A stretch of 64,000 nt of DNA, from contig NZ_KB217478.1 in assembly GCF_000331305.1 (NCBI RefSeq), positions 3,384,627-3,448,626 on the forward strand, read 5' to 3'. Positions 25,056 to 34,254 of the stretch are shown here, piece after piece; within the stretch, counting starts at the first letter, position 1; each line of letters starts with the position of its first letter. Both the position numbers and the translations under genes were made by a program. A model generated the notes under the pieces. The model had not been told where the DNA came from, did no database searches, and worked only from the letters and a program-made list of their open reading frames with translations. Source of the stretch: Calothrix sp. PCC 7103 (GTDB taxonomy: Bacteria > Cyanobacteriota > Cyanobacteriia > Cyanobacteriales > Nostocaceae).

Positions 25056-27260
25056 ATGACAGCAACAACCCCAAAGCCAACTTCAGTTATTCCCAATTTT
25101 TGTGAAGGCATACAATATTTTGGGGAACCTCTGCCAGACTTTGATAAGTATGGAAAAGAAAGTGCATTAAGTGGTAATGCCGTTAACCCCAGTGATGATG
25201 CGGCAGTATACCAGACACTTGTCTACGCGGATGCACTCCGTTACTTAACTTTACAAGTGACTGGTTCCAAAGCTTCAGGACACCCAGGTGGTTTCGCGAG
25301 TCAAGCTGAAGCTTATGCTGCTTTAGTCATGCTGGGTCACAAAAATATTGTCACCGAAGTGGGACACCATGCTCCCGGTTTTTATAGTGCCATGTTCCTC
25401 GACCGTTCGCTCGAAGATATGGGCATTTCTACAGTGCAGCAACTACGCGACCGTTTCCGTGAAAAGCATGGACTGCTTGGACACCTTTCTGGATATATTC
25501 CTGGTATTCTGGCGCCAGCTGGACCATTAGGGCAAGGGCAGCACTTTGCAATGTCAGCAGCGTTACTTCATCGTGATAAGCTTTTCCCTTTCACTGTTGG
25601 TGATGGTGGTTTGGGTGAACCTTATATTATGAGTTCGATGGGTCATTTTCATACTGCGTACCCAGATGTAACAAATTTCTTACCAGTGTTGGTATGGAAT
25701 GGTTTCAGCCAAGAACACCACAGTATGGTATCAACCAAATCTAACGCAGAGATGATAGCTTACTGGCAAGGTAATGGTTTTGAAGAAGTTATATTAGTTG
25801 ACGCGAAAGACTTTGACGATAAAAACCAGCCTGGTGATTATGTTGATAGTACAGCTTTTTCGTTCTCTAAAAGGATTGAGTTTACTAAGGCTATTTTAGA
25901 AAATGTCGATAAAGCAGCAAAGTCAGCACTTGGTGGCAAATTAACCGTCTTTATTATTAAACAATTAAAAGGTGCTGGAGTTCACGCACGTGGCGCCAAG
26001 TCACACAACTTGTATCCTAAAGATACGCTTGATGCTCCTCACATTGCTAACGCACTCAAAGAACGCGCGTTACCTGCTGAAGTTTGGCAGTTAGTTAGAA
26101 CCAACTTAGAAAAAGCAGGTGGTGGCCCAGCATCCAAGACCGCTGTCACCGAATTTGAGCTACCATTAGCTGATATTGGCGCCTTACCTTTAGAAGAATA
26201 TGAAGTAGGTGGTGAAGCGAAAGTTTCTACCACAGCAATGGGAAGATTAGTAGGAGTCGTGGGACAAAAAGACAAAAACTTCCTTGTCACCAACGCTGAT
26301 GGTAACGAAGCATCAGGTATTGCCAATATCAACCAAGCGCTTAAAATTAATCACCCTGTTAAAGATGACTTGTATAACCAAGCACCTGGTGGGCAAGTTT
26401 ATGAACCATTAAGTGAAGACGCTTGTGCGGGTCTAGCAGTTGGTTTGGCATTAATGGGCGCCAGAACATTATGGTGTTCTTACGAGTCGTTTGCAATTAA
26501 CGGGTTGCCAATTTTTCAAACAGTTACGCAAGCAATGGCTGAATTACGGCGCCAAACACCGTCTACAATTACGTTATATACAGCAGGCGCCTTAGAACAA
26601 GGACGTAACGGTTGGACTCACCAACGTCCTGAAATCGAAGCTTACTTTGCCTCAATGATGCGTAATGGAAACGTTTTCCCGGTATTCCCACCTGATGCTA
26701 ATAGTATTCAGGTTTGTTACGACTGGGCATTAACTACTAAGAATAAGGGAATTGTAATTACTGCCAGTAAATCACCTTTGGCAATTAGAACTACTTTTGC
26801 ACAAACACGCGAAGGTTTAGAAAATGGCGCCGTAGTTTTGCAAGAAACTGCTGGAAGTAAAACAGTTGTATTTGCAGTAATTGGTGATATGACATTAATT
26901 CCTGTTTACGAAGCTGCTAAGGCACTTCAAGAACAAGGTATAGGAAGTCGTATCGTTTCTGTTATTAATCCTCGTCGCTTATATCGTTCTTCGGATGTAG
27001 CTTGGGATACTTGTTCTGAGCCTGATGGTGGGTTTATTGATGATGCGAAATTTCATGAGATGTTTGGAGGTGATGCTTTAATTGGTGTTACTGGTGGCGC
27101 CTCGGCTATGCTGGAACCTATTATGTTACGTAGTAATTGTGCGCGAGATACTTTTGCTTGGAAGCGTGGGGAAACTACCGCTAGTGCAGGTGAGTTGATG
27201 GCGTTTAATGGGTTGACTGCTGATGCTTTGGTTAAACGGGGGATGGAGTTGGTTGGGTAG
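25056..27260 (+). CDS. Thiamine-diphosphate enzyme, transketolase/phosphoketolase type
   Basis: A 734-residue TPP enzyme. The N-terminal domain has SGHPGG (about 71-76) and the TPP motif GDGGLGEPY...LVWNGF. The central pyrimidine-binding domain has YEPLSEDACAG and WCSYESF, and the C-terminal third has NGWTHQRPE and VFPPDANSI. SGHPGG is transketolase-like, whereas NGWTHQ and PPDAN recall phosphoketolase (NGFTHQ, PPDAN). It is therefore either a divergent transketolase acting in the Calvin or pentose-phosphate routes or a phosphoketolase-like enzyme making acetyl phosphate. Transcribed alone. The start MTATTPKP has only a weak ribosome site. Confidence 0.8.
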   Translation: MTATTPKPTSVIPNFCEGIQYFGEPLPDFDKYGKESALSGNAVNPSDDAAVYQTLVYADALRYLTLQVTGSKASGHPGGFASQAEAYAALVMLGHKNIVTEVGHHAPGFYSAMFLDRSLEDMGISTVQQLRDRFREKHGLLGHLSGYIPGILAPAGPLGQGQHFAMSAALLHRDKLFPFTVGDGGLGEPYIMSSMGHFHTAYPDVTNFLPVLVWNGFSQEHHSMVSTKSNAEMIAYWQGNGFEEVILVDAKDFDDKNQPGDYVDSTAFSFSKRIEFTKAILENVDKAAKSALGGKLTVFIIKQLKGAGVHARGAKSHNLYPKDTLDAPHIANALKERALPAEVWQLVRTNLEKAGGGPASKTAVTEFELPLADIGALPLEEYEVGGEAKVSTTAMGRLVGVVGQKDKNFLVTNADGNEASGIANINQALKINHPVKDDLYNQAPGGQVYEPLSEDACAGLAVGLALMGARTLWCSYESFAINGLPIFQTVTQAMAELRRQTPSTITLYTAGALEQGRNGWTHQRPEIEAYFASMMRNGNVFPVFPPDANSIQVCYDWALTTKNKGIVITASKSPLAIRTTFAQTREGLENGAVVLQETAGSKTVVFAVIGDMTLIPVYEAAKALQEQGIGSRIVSVINPRRLYRSSDVAWDTCSEPDGGFIDDAKFHEMFGGDALIGVTGGASAMLEPIMLRSNCARDTFAWKRGETTASAGELMAFNGLTADALVKRGMELVG

Positions 27261-27309
27261 AACCCGTCACACATTATTTGTCATACATCATTCGTCATAC
27301 ATCATCCGT

Positions 27310-27365
27310 CACCCTCAAGGGTGCGGCTACACGAACAAAGCCCGCCTTCGCGGGCTATTTTTTAT
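27310..27365 (+). repeat. REP palindrome, copy 1, also terminator-like
   Basis: CACCCTCAAGGGTG, a linker GCGGCTACACGAACAA, then AGCCCGCC-TTC-GCGGGCT and a T run. It lies 50 bases after the TPP-enzyme gene and would form a strong terminator. It is the same element that flanks the RAYT transposase at 28749 and 29284. Confidence 0.8.
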
Positions 27366-27622
27366 GTTTCTTGTTAGGTATATAATATTGTTTATTAGCC
27401 TGTGTATGTAATTTTAGCTGCATTAAATGTGAAATGTATAATAATGTCAATACTACTCGGTTAAGAAAAAAAATCCCCCCTTGCCCCCGAATTCGGCTAC
27501 GGTGTACACACAACTCCTTGGCAAGGGGGGTTTTTGAAGCAGGGGAGCAGGGGAGGTGGGAATTGGGAGAAAGTAAAAGCAGGTGGAGGAATGCCCTGCT
27601 TTGGGCATTAAAATTTTTTATT
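27366..27622. other. Intergenic region with a long C/G hairpin
   Basis: No gene. AATCCCCCCTTGCC (27472-27486) pairs with GGCAAGGGGGGTTTTT (27520-27535), an intergenic hairpin common in cyanobacteria. It is followed by GCAGGGGAGCAGGGG repeats. Confidence 0.55.
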
Positions 27623-27934
27623 TACGAGTAATTAACCAAGGCGATGGATTATTAATCATATTAACCAAACCAGATAAAATTTGATTGTAGCGAGCGTAAA
27701 AGTCTCGTCCATTTTCAGAGCTAATATAACCACAATCGACAGCATAATCGATCCAAGTCTGAGTTTCAGCGGCTTCTGCTTCACTGTCATTCAATTTTGC
27801 AATAAAAGCCGCCTCATAGCGCCTTTTTCTTCAAGCTTCAGCTAGATTGGCGCAAACGGAGCGTGAAGAGCGGCGAATATGTCGGCTGGTTAAAGAAAAT
27901 TTTTCTTCGGAAGGAAATTGAATTTGGACTCTTG
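27623..27934 (-). pseudogene. Four-helix-bundle (IVS-type) protein remnant
   Basis: The minus strand reads FSLTSRHIRRSSRSVCANLAEA, a TGA stop, and then RKRRYEAAFIAKLNDSEAEA to the end at WLITRK. In the family this position is normally AEAWRKR, so the TGA replaces a Trp codon (TGG). The N-terminal third is missing; instead the frame is joined to an IS4-type transposase fragment. It is a second broken member of the family found at 5185-5467. Confidence 0.8.
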
Positions 27935-28715
27935 CACGGCGAACCATAACTAATGCTTCTCTTGTAGCACGGTTAGTGCGCGCATCTGCGGGTACGTTAA
28001 TTATATAAGTACCCTCAATCGGCTGTTGACTTAAATATTCATACAGCAATATAGATTGATCTAATAAGCGACGGTCTTGGCAAACTCTTACTAATATGTG
28101 GTTATATTGATTTGGTACAGTCGCGAATTCTTCAAATAAATCGCTCTCACGGTCGCCGATGTGAGTCATCATCGTAGCACCTCCGCAAGCCAAACAGCGT
28201 TGACTTTGCTGTGCGGATAATAGCCATTTATAAGACTCCTTATCTTCTATCTCTAACTTTTGGTAATTTATGAGCGTGCTTTGAAGCATGGTCTACATCT
28301 CGACTCCAAAGTTGAACCGTACTTAGTCCAAGTGGAAAGCCGTTTTGTGCATCTAATATTAATGTCGGATGAATAAAAAACCGACATCTTTATTGTTACC
28401 AACAACCCCTAAATCTTCTAACTTTAACCTACCCACATGAGACTGCAAGTTGACTTCACTGCTATCACTAATTGCTAGTACATGTTTTTCTTCAACTTGT
28501 AAACTGCTACATTCAATAATATGCGGAACTATTTTTGTGATAAAAATATTAATTACTGGAGCATTAACATTCATTATTACAATTTGAGCAAATCGTAGTA
28601 ACACAAATAATATACTTACTCCAATTGATTCATCGCATATCATCAAAATCTTCTGATTGCGAATTTTGATTGCTTCTTGAAGATCTTTTAAGGTGAGACG
28701 AAATTCAAATTTCAT
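27935..28715 (-). pseudogene. IS4/Tn5-like transposase remnant, multiply frameshifted
   Basis: Three segments in changing frames. The first (28359-28715) contains VLAISDSSEVNLQSH, near the first DDE Asp. A shift in a T run near 28378 leads to HPTLILDAQNGFPLG and LWSRDVDHASKHAHK. A further shift near 28270 leads to LEIEDKESYKWL, ATMMTHIGDRESDLFEEF and VPADARTNRATREA. The THIGDRESD motif carries the second Asp. The C-terminal half with the Glu is absent; the frame runs straight into the four-helix-bundle remnant. Dead element. Confidence 0.8.
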
Positions 28716-28748
28716 AATTTTATGTTTTGTCTATTTTATGAATATTTA

Positions 28749-28795
28749 CACCCTCAAGGGTGGGGCTATACGAACGAAGCCCGCCTGCGGGGGCT
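28749..28795 (+). repeat. REP palindrome, copy 2 (left of RAYT)
   Basis: CACCCTCAAGGGTG, a short linker, then AGCCCGCC/GGGGGCT. It lies 8 bases beyond the 3' end of the RAYT gene, in the opposite orientation to the copy at 29284. Confidence 0.85.
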
Positions 28796-28802
28796 AATTA
28801 AG

Positions 28803-29207
28803 TTATATTTCCCAATCGGAGACTATATTTTTATGTCCGTGGTGTTGAGCTTGATTTCTGATATAGTCTGCAACTTTATCAATACCGCGATGACTAACGG
28901 TAAAGGCGCCGTAGCCTCCTTGCCATTTAAAAAATGTACCTGGCTTAATTTCATGAGTAACAAGATGCGATGAACTTCCTTTGGCTTTACCTATTAGCTC
29001 TGATATTGTCAGATTAGGTGGATAACCTGTAAGAAGATGCACATGGTCTGCTACACCACCAATAGCTATAACCGTACATCCCAAATCATTGCATTGTTTC
29101 ACAATGGCGTTATAAATAATATTTTGGATATCTGGTGTTACCAACGGAAGTCTATCCCATGTTCCCCAAACGCAATGTAAATATAATTGCGTAAAATTTT
29201 TTGTCAT
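28803..29207 (-). CDS. REP-associated tyrosine transposase (RAYT, IS200-like)
   Basis: From the ATG at 29207 the product has 134 residues. It has the HUH motif in GGVADHVHLL (His about 56 and 58) and the nucleophile Tyr in VADYIRNQAQHH (about residue 115), as in Y1 transposases of the IS200 group. Domesticated RAYTs cut and join REP palindromes. Here REP-type palindromes lie immediately on both sides (28749-28795 and 29284-29330) in inverted orientation, and a third copy sits at 27310. No TnpB gene adjoins it. An in-frame start at 29228 adds seven residues. Confidence 0.88.
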   Translation of the reverse strand: MTKNFTQLYLHCVWGTWDRLPLVTPDIQNIIYNAIVKQCNDLGCTVIAIGGVADHVHLLTGYPPNLTISELIGKAKGSSSHLVTHEIKPGTFFKWQGGYGAFTVSHRGIDKVADYIRNQAQHHGHKNIVSDWEI

Positions 29208-29283
29208 GTTGGTTTTAATAAATTTCAAAGATGCTAATCCTATATTTCCCCAACAACATAAATAAATAACATCTCCCCCACCT

Positions 29284-29330
29284 AGCCCGCCTTCGCGGGC
29301 TTCGCTCGTATAGCCCCACCCTTGAGGGTG
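29284..29330 (-). repeat. REP palindrome, copy 3 (right of RAYT)
   Basis: AGCCCGCC-TTC-GCGGGCT, linker, then CACCCTTGAGGGTG; the inverted counterpart of the copy at 28749. A following open stretch (29334-29441, DDDSGIINADEVV...) looks like a gene remnant of unknown kind. Confidence 0.85.
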
Positions 29331-29483
29331 AGGGAAATTTAGATGATGATTCAGGAATCATAAATGCAGACGAAGTAGTTAATATCCTAGCGAATTTTGC
29401 GTCATGGCAGAGCTTGTGGTGCATGGAATATTGGCTCTCGTGACAAATTAGCTGTGGGTAACTTTATCTCTTAACAAGCTTTT

Positions 29484-30227
29484 ATGCAAAATACATCTTT
29501 TCGCGAACGCTTTCCGCAATTGTTTAGCGGGTTATTTGCTTTATCATTGGCGTTGGTGGCTGGTTCGTTTATCGGCGCCAGTGCTATTCGCAACCTTAAA
29601 CAAACTGACGTAGTAACGGTAACAGGTTCAGCAAAACGCCCTATTCGTTCAGATTATATAATTTGGCGGGTATCTATTTCCAGCCAGCAACCAACAGCCC
29701 AAGCTGCATATCAAGAACTTAAAACTCGTAGCGAACGGTTACAACGTTATTTCAAAGATAAACAGGTCGCTGATAATGCTATAACGCCAAGTTCTATTGA
29801 CACATCTACAGTTCCTGAAGTTGTGAATGGACGTGAAACAGGAAAAATACTAGCTTATCGTCTTAACCAACGATATGAAATTCGCTCGTCTGAAGTTGAA
29901 CGGATAGCTCAACTATCGCAGCAAGCAACGGAATTAATAAATGAAGGAATACCTATAGTCTCTGAGGCGCCTGAATATTTATACACGCAACTTAGTAAAC
30001 TACGAGTAGAAATGGTTGCTGATGCTACTAAAGATGCCAAAGCTAGGGCAGAAGCGATAGCTCGCAGCACAGGAAATCGTATCGGAGCAGTACGTAGTGC
30101 AAAAACAGGAGTATTCCAAATTACATCACGCAACTCAACTGCTGTTAGCGATTCTGGTATTTACGATACCTCATCTGTTGATAAGGATATAACCGCAGTA
30201 GTATCAGTTGAATTTGGGGTTGAGTAA
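29484..30227 (+). CDS. SIMPL-domain (DUF541) exported protein
   Basis: A 247-residue protein with an N-terminal membrane segment (LFALSLALVAGSFIGA, about residues 17-35) and a SIMPL domain from about residue 42. The domain is seen in VVTVTGSAKRPIRSDYIIW, the ILAYRLNQRYEIRS strand pair and the helical VADATKDAKARAEAIARS stretch, closing with VSVEFGVE. SIMPL proteins are periplasmic or membrane-anchored oligomers of uncertain role, in some cases linked to oxidative stress or interleukin signalling homologues. Stand-alone gene after the RAYT scar. Confidence 0.88.
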   Translation: MQNTSFRERFPQLFSGLFALSLALVAGSFIGASAIRNLKQTDVVTVTGSAKRPIRSDYIIWRVSISSQQPTAQAAYQELKTRSERLQRYFKDKQVADNAITPSSIDTSTVPEVVNGRETGKILAYRLNQRYEIRSSEVERIAQLSQQATELINEGIPIVSEAPEYLYTQLSKLRVEMVADATKDAKARAEAIARSTGNRIGAVRSAKTGVFQITSRNSTAVSDSGIYDTSSVDKDITAVVSVEFGVE

Positions 30228-30317
30228 ATTATAGTTAATTGAAATACTGGCGCCAAGACTTTTATTGTTGGTTGAGGCGCCTTCTATACAATTGCCCGTG
30301 CGTGTGCAATTTTCCTA

Positions 30318-31208
30318 CTATTTATAGGGGGTTAGGGGGAGATCAACACTTTCTCTCACCAACATATCCAACTCAAACTGCATTTTACGAACAACCATTT
30401 CATAACAATCATTCACATAAACCTTATCTAACGCTGCCTCCGCACCATACTTTTCAAATACAATTGGTGGACATACTCTAGTATGAATAGTTACAGGTAA
30501 TGGAATATTTGGTAAAGGTCCAATACTTAATCCCCACGGTAAGCCTAAATATATAGGAAAAACTTCGGGGTCTACATTAAATAGCCAAGGTATACCCATT
30601 TCATGTATTTTATTCACAAAGGGATATATATCTGAAAGTACAATTAATGTATCATGGGCGCCTGTGGAAATCACAGGAATAATAGGTACATTTTCACGCA
30701 GTGCTAGTTTAATAAAAGCTTTTCTTCCAGCAAAGTATATTTGATTACGTTGTGAGTGTAGTCTAAATAAATCTTGAGGACCACCAGGATATACTAATAA
30801 ACTGGCGCCACTACGCAATGCTGCAGCAGCTATACGTGGACGTGCGATAATTGCTCCTACTTTTGCTGCTAATTGCCCTATTTCAGGACTAACTTGCCAA
30901 GCTTTGGGATGCATTAACCCGTAAACCGGACGCTCTGCACCAAAACGACGAAACCAATCGTACATCATCATGTGCATATCTGGCGCCGCAATTCCACCGT
31001 TATGCGACCCGACGAGTAAAACTTTATCTTGACTAGGTATATTTTCCCAACCACTCGTTTGTACACGAAAGTAATAGCGGTACAGCAACTCCCAAATTGG
31101 CATTAATAATTTAATAAAATTTGTGTCTCGTTCCTGTAATGACCATCCCAAGCGAGGTTGAGTATTTTGCTGTTCCGACATTCGGGCTTCCAGATAAGAA
31201 AAGGGCAT
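30318..31208 (-). CDS. Lysophospholipid-acyltransferase-like (LPLAT) protein
   Basis: A 296-residue acyltransferase. The catalytic H-x(n)-D is seen as GSHNGGIAAPD (about residues 59-69), the second motif as VYGLMHPKAW and the third as LLVYPGGPQD; a later PIIPVISTGAHDT fits motif IV. The HNGGxxAPD form is that of the cyanobacterial and plant branch which acylates diacylglycerol, phytol or plastoquinol, rather than PlsC proper; I assign that from memory. The start could be the ATG at 31181 (MSEQQN). Divergent from the kinase gene at 31398. Confidence 0.8.
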   Translation of the reverse strand: MPFSYLEARMSEQQNTQPRLGWSLQERDTNFIKLLMPIWELLYRYYFRVQTSGWENIPSQDKVLLVGSHNGGIAAPDMHMMMYDWFRRFGAERPVYGLMHPKAWQVSPEIGQLAAKVGAIIARPRIAAAALRSGASLLVYPGGPQDLFRLHSQRNQIYFAGRKAFIKLALRENVPIIPVISTGAHDTLIVLSDIYPFVNKIHEMGIPWLFNVDPEVFPIYLGLPWGLSIGPLPNIPLPVTIHTRVCPPIVFEKYGAEAALDKVYVNDCYEMVVRKMQFELDMLVRESVDLPLTPYK

Positions 31209-31397
31209 GTACTATAATTTAAAGCTGTTATGCCTAGTAAGCGCAATCTGCACAGTTACTTTTTACAGTTGATTCGACGAAGATAGGTATTTACCTTAAA
31301 ACTTTAAGACAACTTTACACGGAATAGGACGGCGCCAGTAGGTAGCTACATATAAACTGCAATACAACTGTTGTATAACAAAAACGAGTGTTGGCTA

Positions 31398-32747
31398 ATG
31401 AGCGAGCAAATTTTGCAACGCTACGAGGTACAGAAGCAGCTAGGTAAAAAAGCTGGTAGAAGAACCGTACTAGCGCAAGATACACAAACTAAACAGTTGG
31501 TTATTATCAAGCTGCTAAGTTTTAGCAACGATTTTGTTTGGGAAGACTTAAAGCTATTTGAGCGTGAAGCTGTAACCCTTAAATCTCTCACACATCCCGC
31601 AATTCCTACTTATATCGATTACTTTGAAGTTGATGAAGGTAATCGAAACTGTGCGCTTGTGCAAACCTACATAGAAGGTCAATCGCTCGAACAGTACATG
31701 CAAACCAAGAGGATATTTACTGAAGATGAGCTTCAAGATATTGCAGAACAATTACTCCAAATACTTATATATTTACACGAACAGCACCCACCAGTAATAC
31801 ATCGTGATATCAAACCGAGCAATATTATTTTGGTAGAAAGTTCTACAGGGGAAGTTGGAAAAGTATATTTAGTTGATTTTGGTTCGGTGCAGACGCTTGC
31901 TTCTAAAGCAGGTAAAACAGTTACCGTTGTTGGTACATATGGGTATATGCCACCAGAACAATTTGGTGGTTATGCAACACCAGCATCAGATTTATACAGT
32001 TTAGGAGCAACGTTAATTGCTTTAGCTACAGCAACTCACCCTGCTGACCTTCCACAAAAAGATATGCGTCTGGAATTTGCACAGCTTGTGAACTTTACAC
32101 CTGCATTTTTAGAATGGCTTGAATGGCTAACTGAACCAAGTGTTGATAAAAGACTCAAAACCCCAATGGCTGCTCTAGAAGCTTTGCTAACAGGACAAAC
32201 ACGAAGCGACGGTGACTATACAGTAATAGATACAACTTCTCAAAGGGCTATTGCTCGACCTATAAGTTCAGGACGGTTATTTTGGGAAGCTTTATGGCGC
32301 AGCACAGTATTTGGCGGTGGAATGGTTGCACTTACAGCAGGATTGTACAGCACAGCAGTGGCGCCAGGTGTCGGGACTGCTATAGGTGGACTGCTTGGTG
32401 CTTATCTTGGTTTCCCTTTGGGTATTGGGAATGGAATTTTAATTGCATTAATTACAAGATTATTTTTTTTCCCACTCAAAAATGTTTATTTGTATCGACG
32501 TGTAGTTAGTATGACTAGCACTATACTTAGCACTGCTATTGCGCTTATTTATTTCAAAGCTTTTTTTGGAAATATGAGTGCTATGACTATTCCACTATTA
32601 TTATTTTGGACAGTGGCGCCATCATTAATTACTGCATTGTGTATGATTTTTGCAAGTCGGTCTATTGTTAATTATTACGAAAATCAGCATCAACAAGCTA
32701 GGAATAAAAGGTCTTATAGCTATTTTCAAGCAATTGAAGAAGAATAG
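31398..32747 (+). CDS. Ser/Thr protein kinase with C-terminal membrane segment (copy A)
   Basis: From the ATG at 31398 the protein has 449 residues. The kinase domain covers about residues 8-265: ATP Lys in VIIKLL, HRDIKPSN catalytic loop, DFGSV metal site and GTYGYMPPEQ activation segment. The glycine loop reads LGKKAGRRTVLA instead of GxGxxG. Residues about 300-435 hold three or four membrane helices, including a Gly-rich pair. The catalytic residues are intact. It lies 14 bases before a second kinase with the same unusual loop (32762-34144), so the two are a duplicated, co-transcribed pair. Substrate and signal unknown. Confidence 0.9.
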   Translation: MSEQILQRYEVQKQLGKKAGRRTVLAQDTQTKQLVIIKLLSFSNDFVWEDLKLFEREAVTLKSLTHPAIPTYIDYFEVDEGNRNCALVQTYIEGQSLEQYMQTKRIFTEDELQDIAEQLLQILIYLHEQHPPVIHRDIKPSNIILVESSTGEVGKVYLVDFGSVQTLASKAGKTVTVVGTYGYMPPEQFGGYATPASDLYSLGATLIALATATHPADLPQKDMRLEFAQLVNFTPAFLEWLEWLTEPSVDKRLKTPMAALEALLTGQTRSDGDYTVIDTTSQRAIARPISSGRLFWEALWRSTVFGGGMVALTAGLYSTAVAPGVGTAIGGLLGAYLGFPLGIGNGILIALITRLFFFPLKNVYLYRRVVSMTSTILSTAIALIYFKAFFGNMSAMTIPLLLFWTVAPSLITALCMIFASRSIVNYYENQHQQARNKRSYSYFQAIEEE

Positions 32748-32761
32748 ATATACAATTATAT

Positions 32762-34144
32762 ATGAATAACGAAATACTAAACGACCGATATCAAATTCAA
32801 AGTGAGCTAGGTAGGCAAACAGGTAGACGCACACTGTTAGCTCTTGATTTGATATCGAACTCTAATGTTGTTGTCAAGATTTTATACTTAGGAAAGGATT
32901 TTGATTGGCAAGAGTTAAAATTATTTCAACGCGAATCAGAAACGTTAAAAAACTTCAACCATCCAGCAATTCCTCAATATTTAGATTATTTTGAGTTTGA
33001 CACACCGAATGATAAAGGTTTTGGATTAGTTCAAACTTATGTTGCAGCAAAATCTTTAGAACAACACGTAGAAGCGGGGAGAAGATTTAGTACAACAGAA
33101 GTTAAAGAACTTGCGCGCGCAATACTAGAGATATTAATTTATCTTCATGAACAACAACCGCCTATAATTCATCGCGATATCAAACCTAGTAATATACTAC
33201 TTACAAACCGTTCAGGTAATAGCGTTGGTCAAATATATTTAGTTGACTTTGGCTCTGTGCAAAATGTCGCAGCGCAGGAAGGTGGTACAATCACTGTGGT
33301 AGGTACTTATGGATATATGCCACCTGAACAGTTTGGTGGTAGAACCAAACCAGCATCAGATTTATATAGTTTAGGCGCCACTTTGATATATTTAGTAACT
33401 GCAATGCATCCTACTGAGTTACCCCAGCAAGACCTACAAATTCAATTTCGTCAATTTACTGATATTACTCCAACATTCGCTGACTGGTTAGAATGGATGA
33501 CTGAACCAAGCTTAAACCAAAGATTCTCTTCAGCACATCAAGCTCTTGAAACTATCGAGAATCCTGCACCCAGAGCAAAAGCTATTATCACACAGGAATT
33601 AGTTAATGAACCACCTAGTACACAAATTACCTTAAATAAATCAGATAATAAGCTAGAAATTCTTATGCCACCAAAAGGATTTGGTATTAGTTTACTTGCG
33701 ATTATTTCTGTACTCGCACCTTTTTGTATTGGAATTCATTCTGAAAAGATTAATGTTTTCAATTTAATTGGATTATTAACAGAAATAGATATTTCGTCAG
33801 GAGCTTTATTGTACTTAATTCTTCAAATATTTTCCTTGGCAACACTCATTTATTTAATCACATCTGCTTTATTTAAAGAAACACATGTATTAATAACAGA
33901 ACAACATATTACTATAATTCATAAATTACTATGCTTTAAACGGCGCCGTAAATATCCTATTGACACAGATAAACTATCTCAGCTCAAGGTAGTATCAACC
34001 TTAAGCTATGAACGCATGAAATATGAATTATGGTTAATTCAGTCTGATGTACCTATACTCAACTTTAATAAATACAGTAATCTAACCGAGTCTGAACGTA
34101 GATGGTTAGTTCAAGAAGTAAACAATTGGATTACAAAAAGTTAG
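32762..34144 (+). CDS. Ser/Thr protein kinase with membrane segment and tail (copy B)
   Basis: A 460-residue paralogue of the kinase just upstream. The kinase domain (about 8-270) has VVVKIL, HRDIKPSN, DFGSV and GTYGYMPPEQ, with the variant glycine loop LGRQTGRRTLLA. Two membrane helices follow (GFGISLLAIISVLAPFCIGI and LLYLILQIFSLATLIYLI). The tail of about 90 residues is rich in beta strands (THVLITEQHITIIHKLL, MKYELWLIQ) and probably faces the cytoplasm, PH-like in look. The membrane parts of the two kinases are not alike, so they may answer different signals. Confidence 0.9.
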   Translation: MNNEILNDRYQIQSELGRQTGRRTLLALDLISNSNVVVKILYLGKDFDWQELKLFQRESETLKNFNHPAIPQYLDYFEFDTPNDKGFGLVQTYVAAKSLEQHVEAGRRFSTTEVKELARAILEILIYLHEQQPPIIHRDIKPSNILLTNRSGNSVGQIYLVDFGSVQNVAAQEGGTITVVGTYGYMPPEQFGGRTKPASDLYSLGATLIYLVTAMHPTELPQQDLQIQFRQFTDITPTFADWLEWMTEPSLNQRFSSAHQALETIENPAPRAKAIITQELVNEPPSTQITLNKSDNKLEILMPPKGFGISLLAIISVLAPFCIGIHSEKINVFNLIGLLTEIDISSGALLYLILQIFSLATLIYLITSALFKETHVLITEQHITIIHKLLCFKRRRKYPIDTDKLSQLKVVSTLSYERMKYELWLIQSDVPILNFNKYSNLTESERRWLVQEVNNWITKS

Positions 34145-34180
34145 GAATTGTGAGTTAAGAGTTAAGAGTTAAATTCCTAA
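34141..34180. repeat. TTAGGAATT/AATTCCTAA hairpin with GAGTTAA repeats
   Basis: TTAGGAATT (34141-34149) pairs with AATTCCTAA (34172-34180); the loop holds GAGTTAAGAGTTAAGAGTTAA. It overlaps the stop of kinase B and lies in a convergent gap with pgeF, so it may terminate transcription. Confidence 0.55.
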
Positions 34181-34254
34181 CTCGCTTCTGTGCGTAACGA
34201 TACTAGTTCATTCGTTTTATTTTACTATTGTTATGGCGTTACGCACCTATGGAA

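Noticed and set aside
29215-29424. 69-codon minus-strand frame with SPRRRARWGRCY
   Set aside because: It runs through a REP palindrome; the sequence is repeat-derived.
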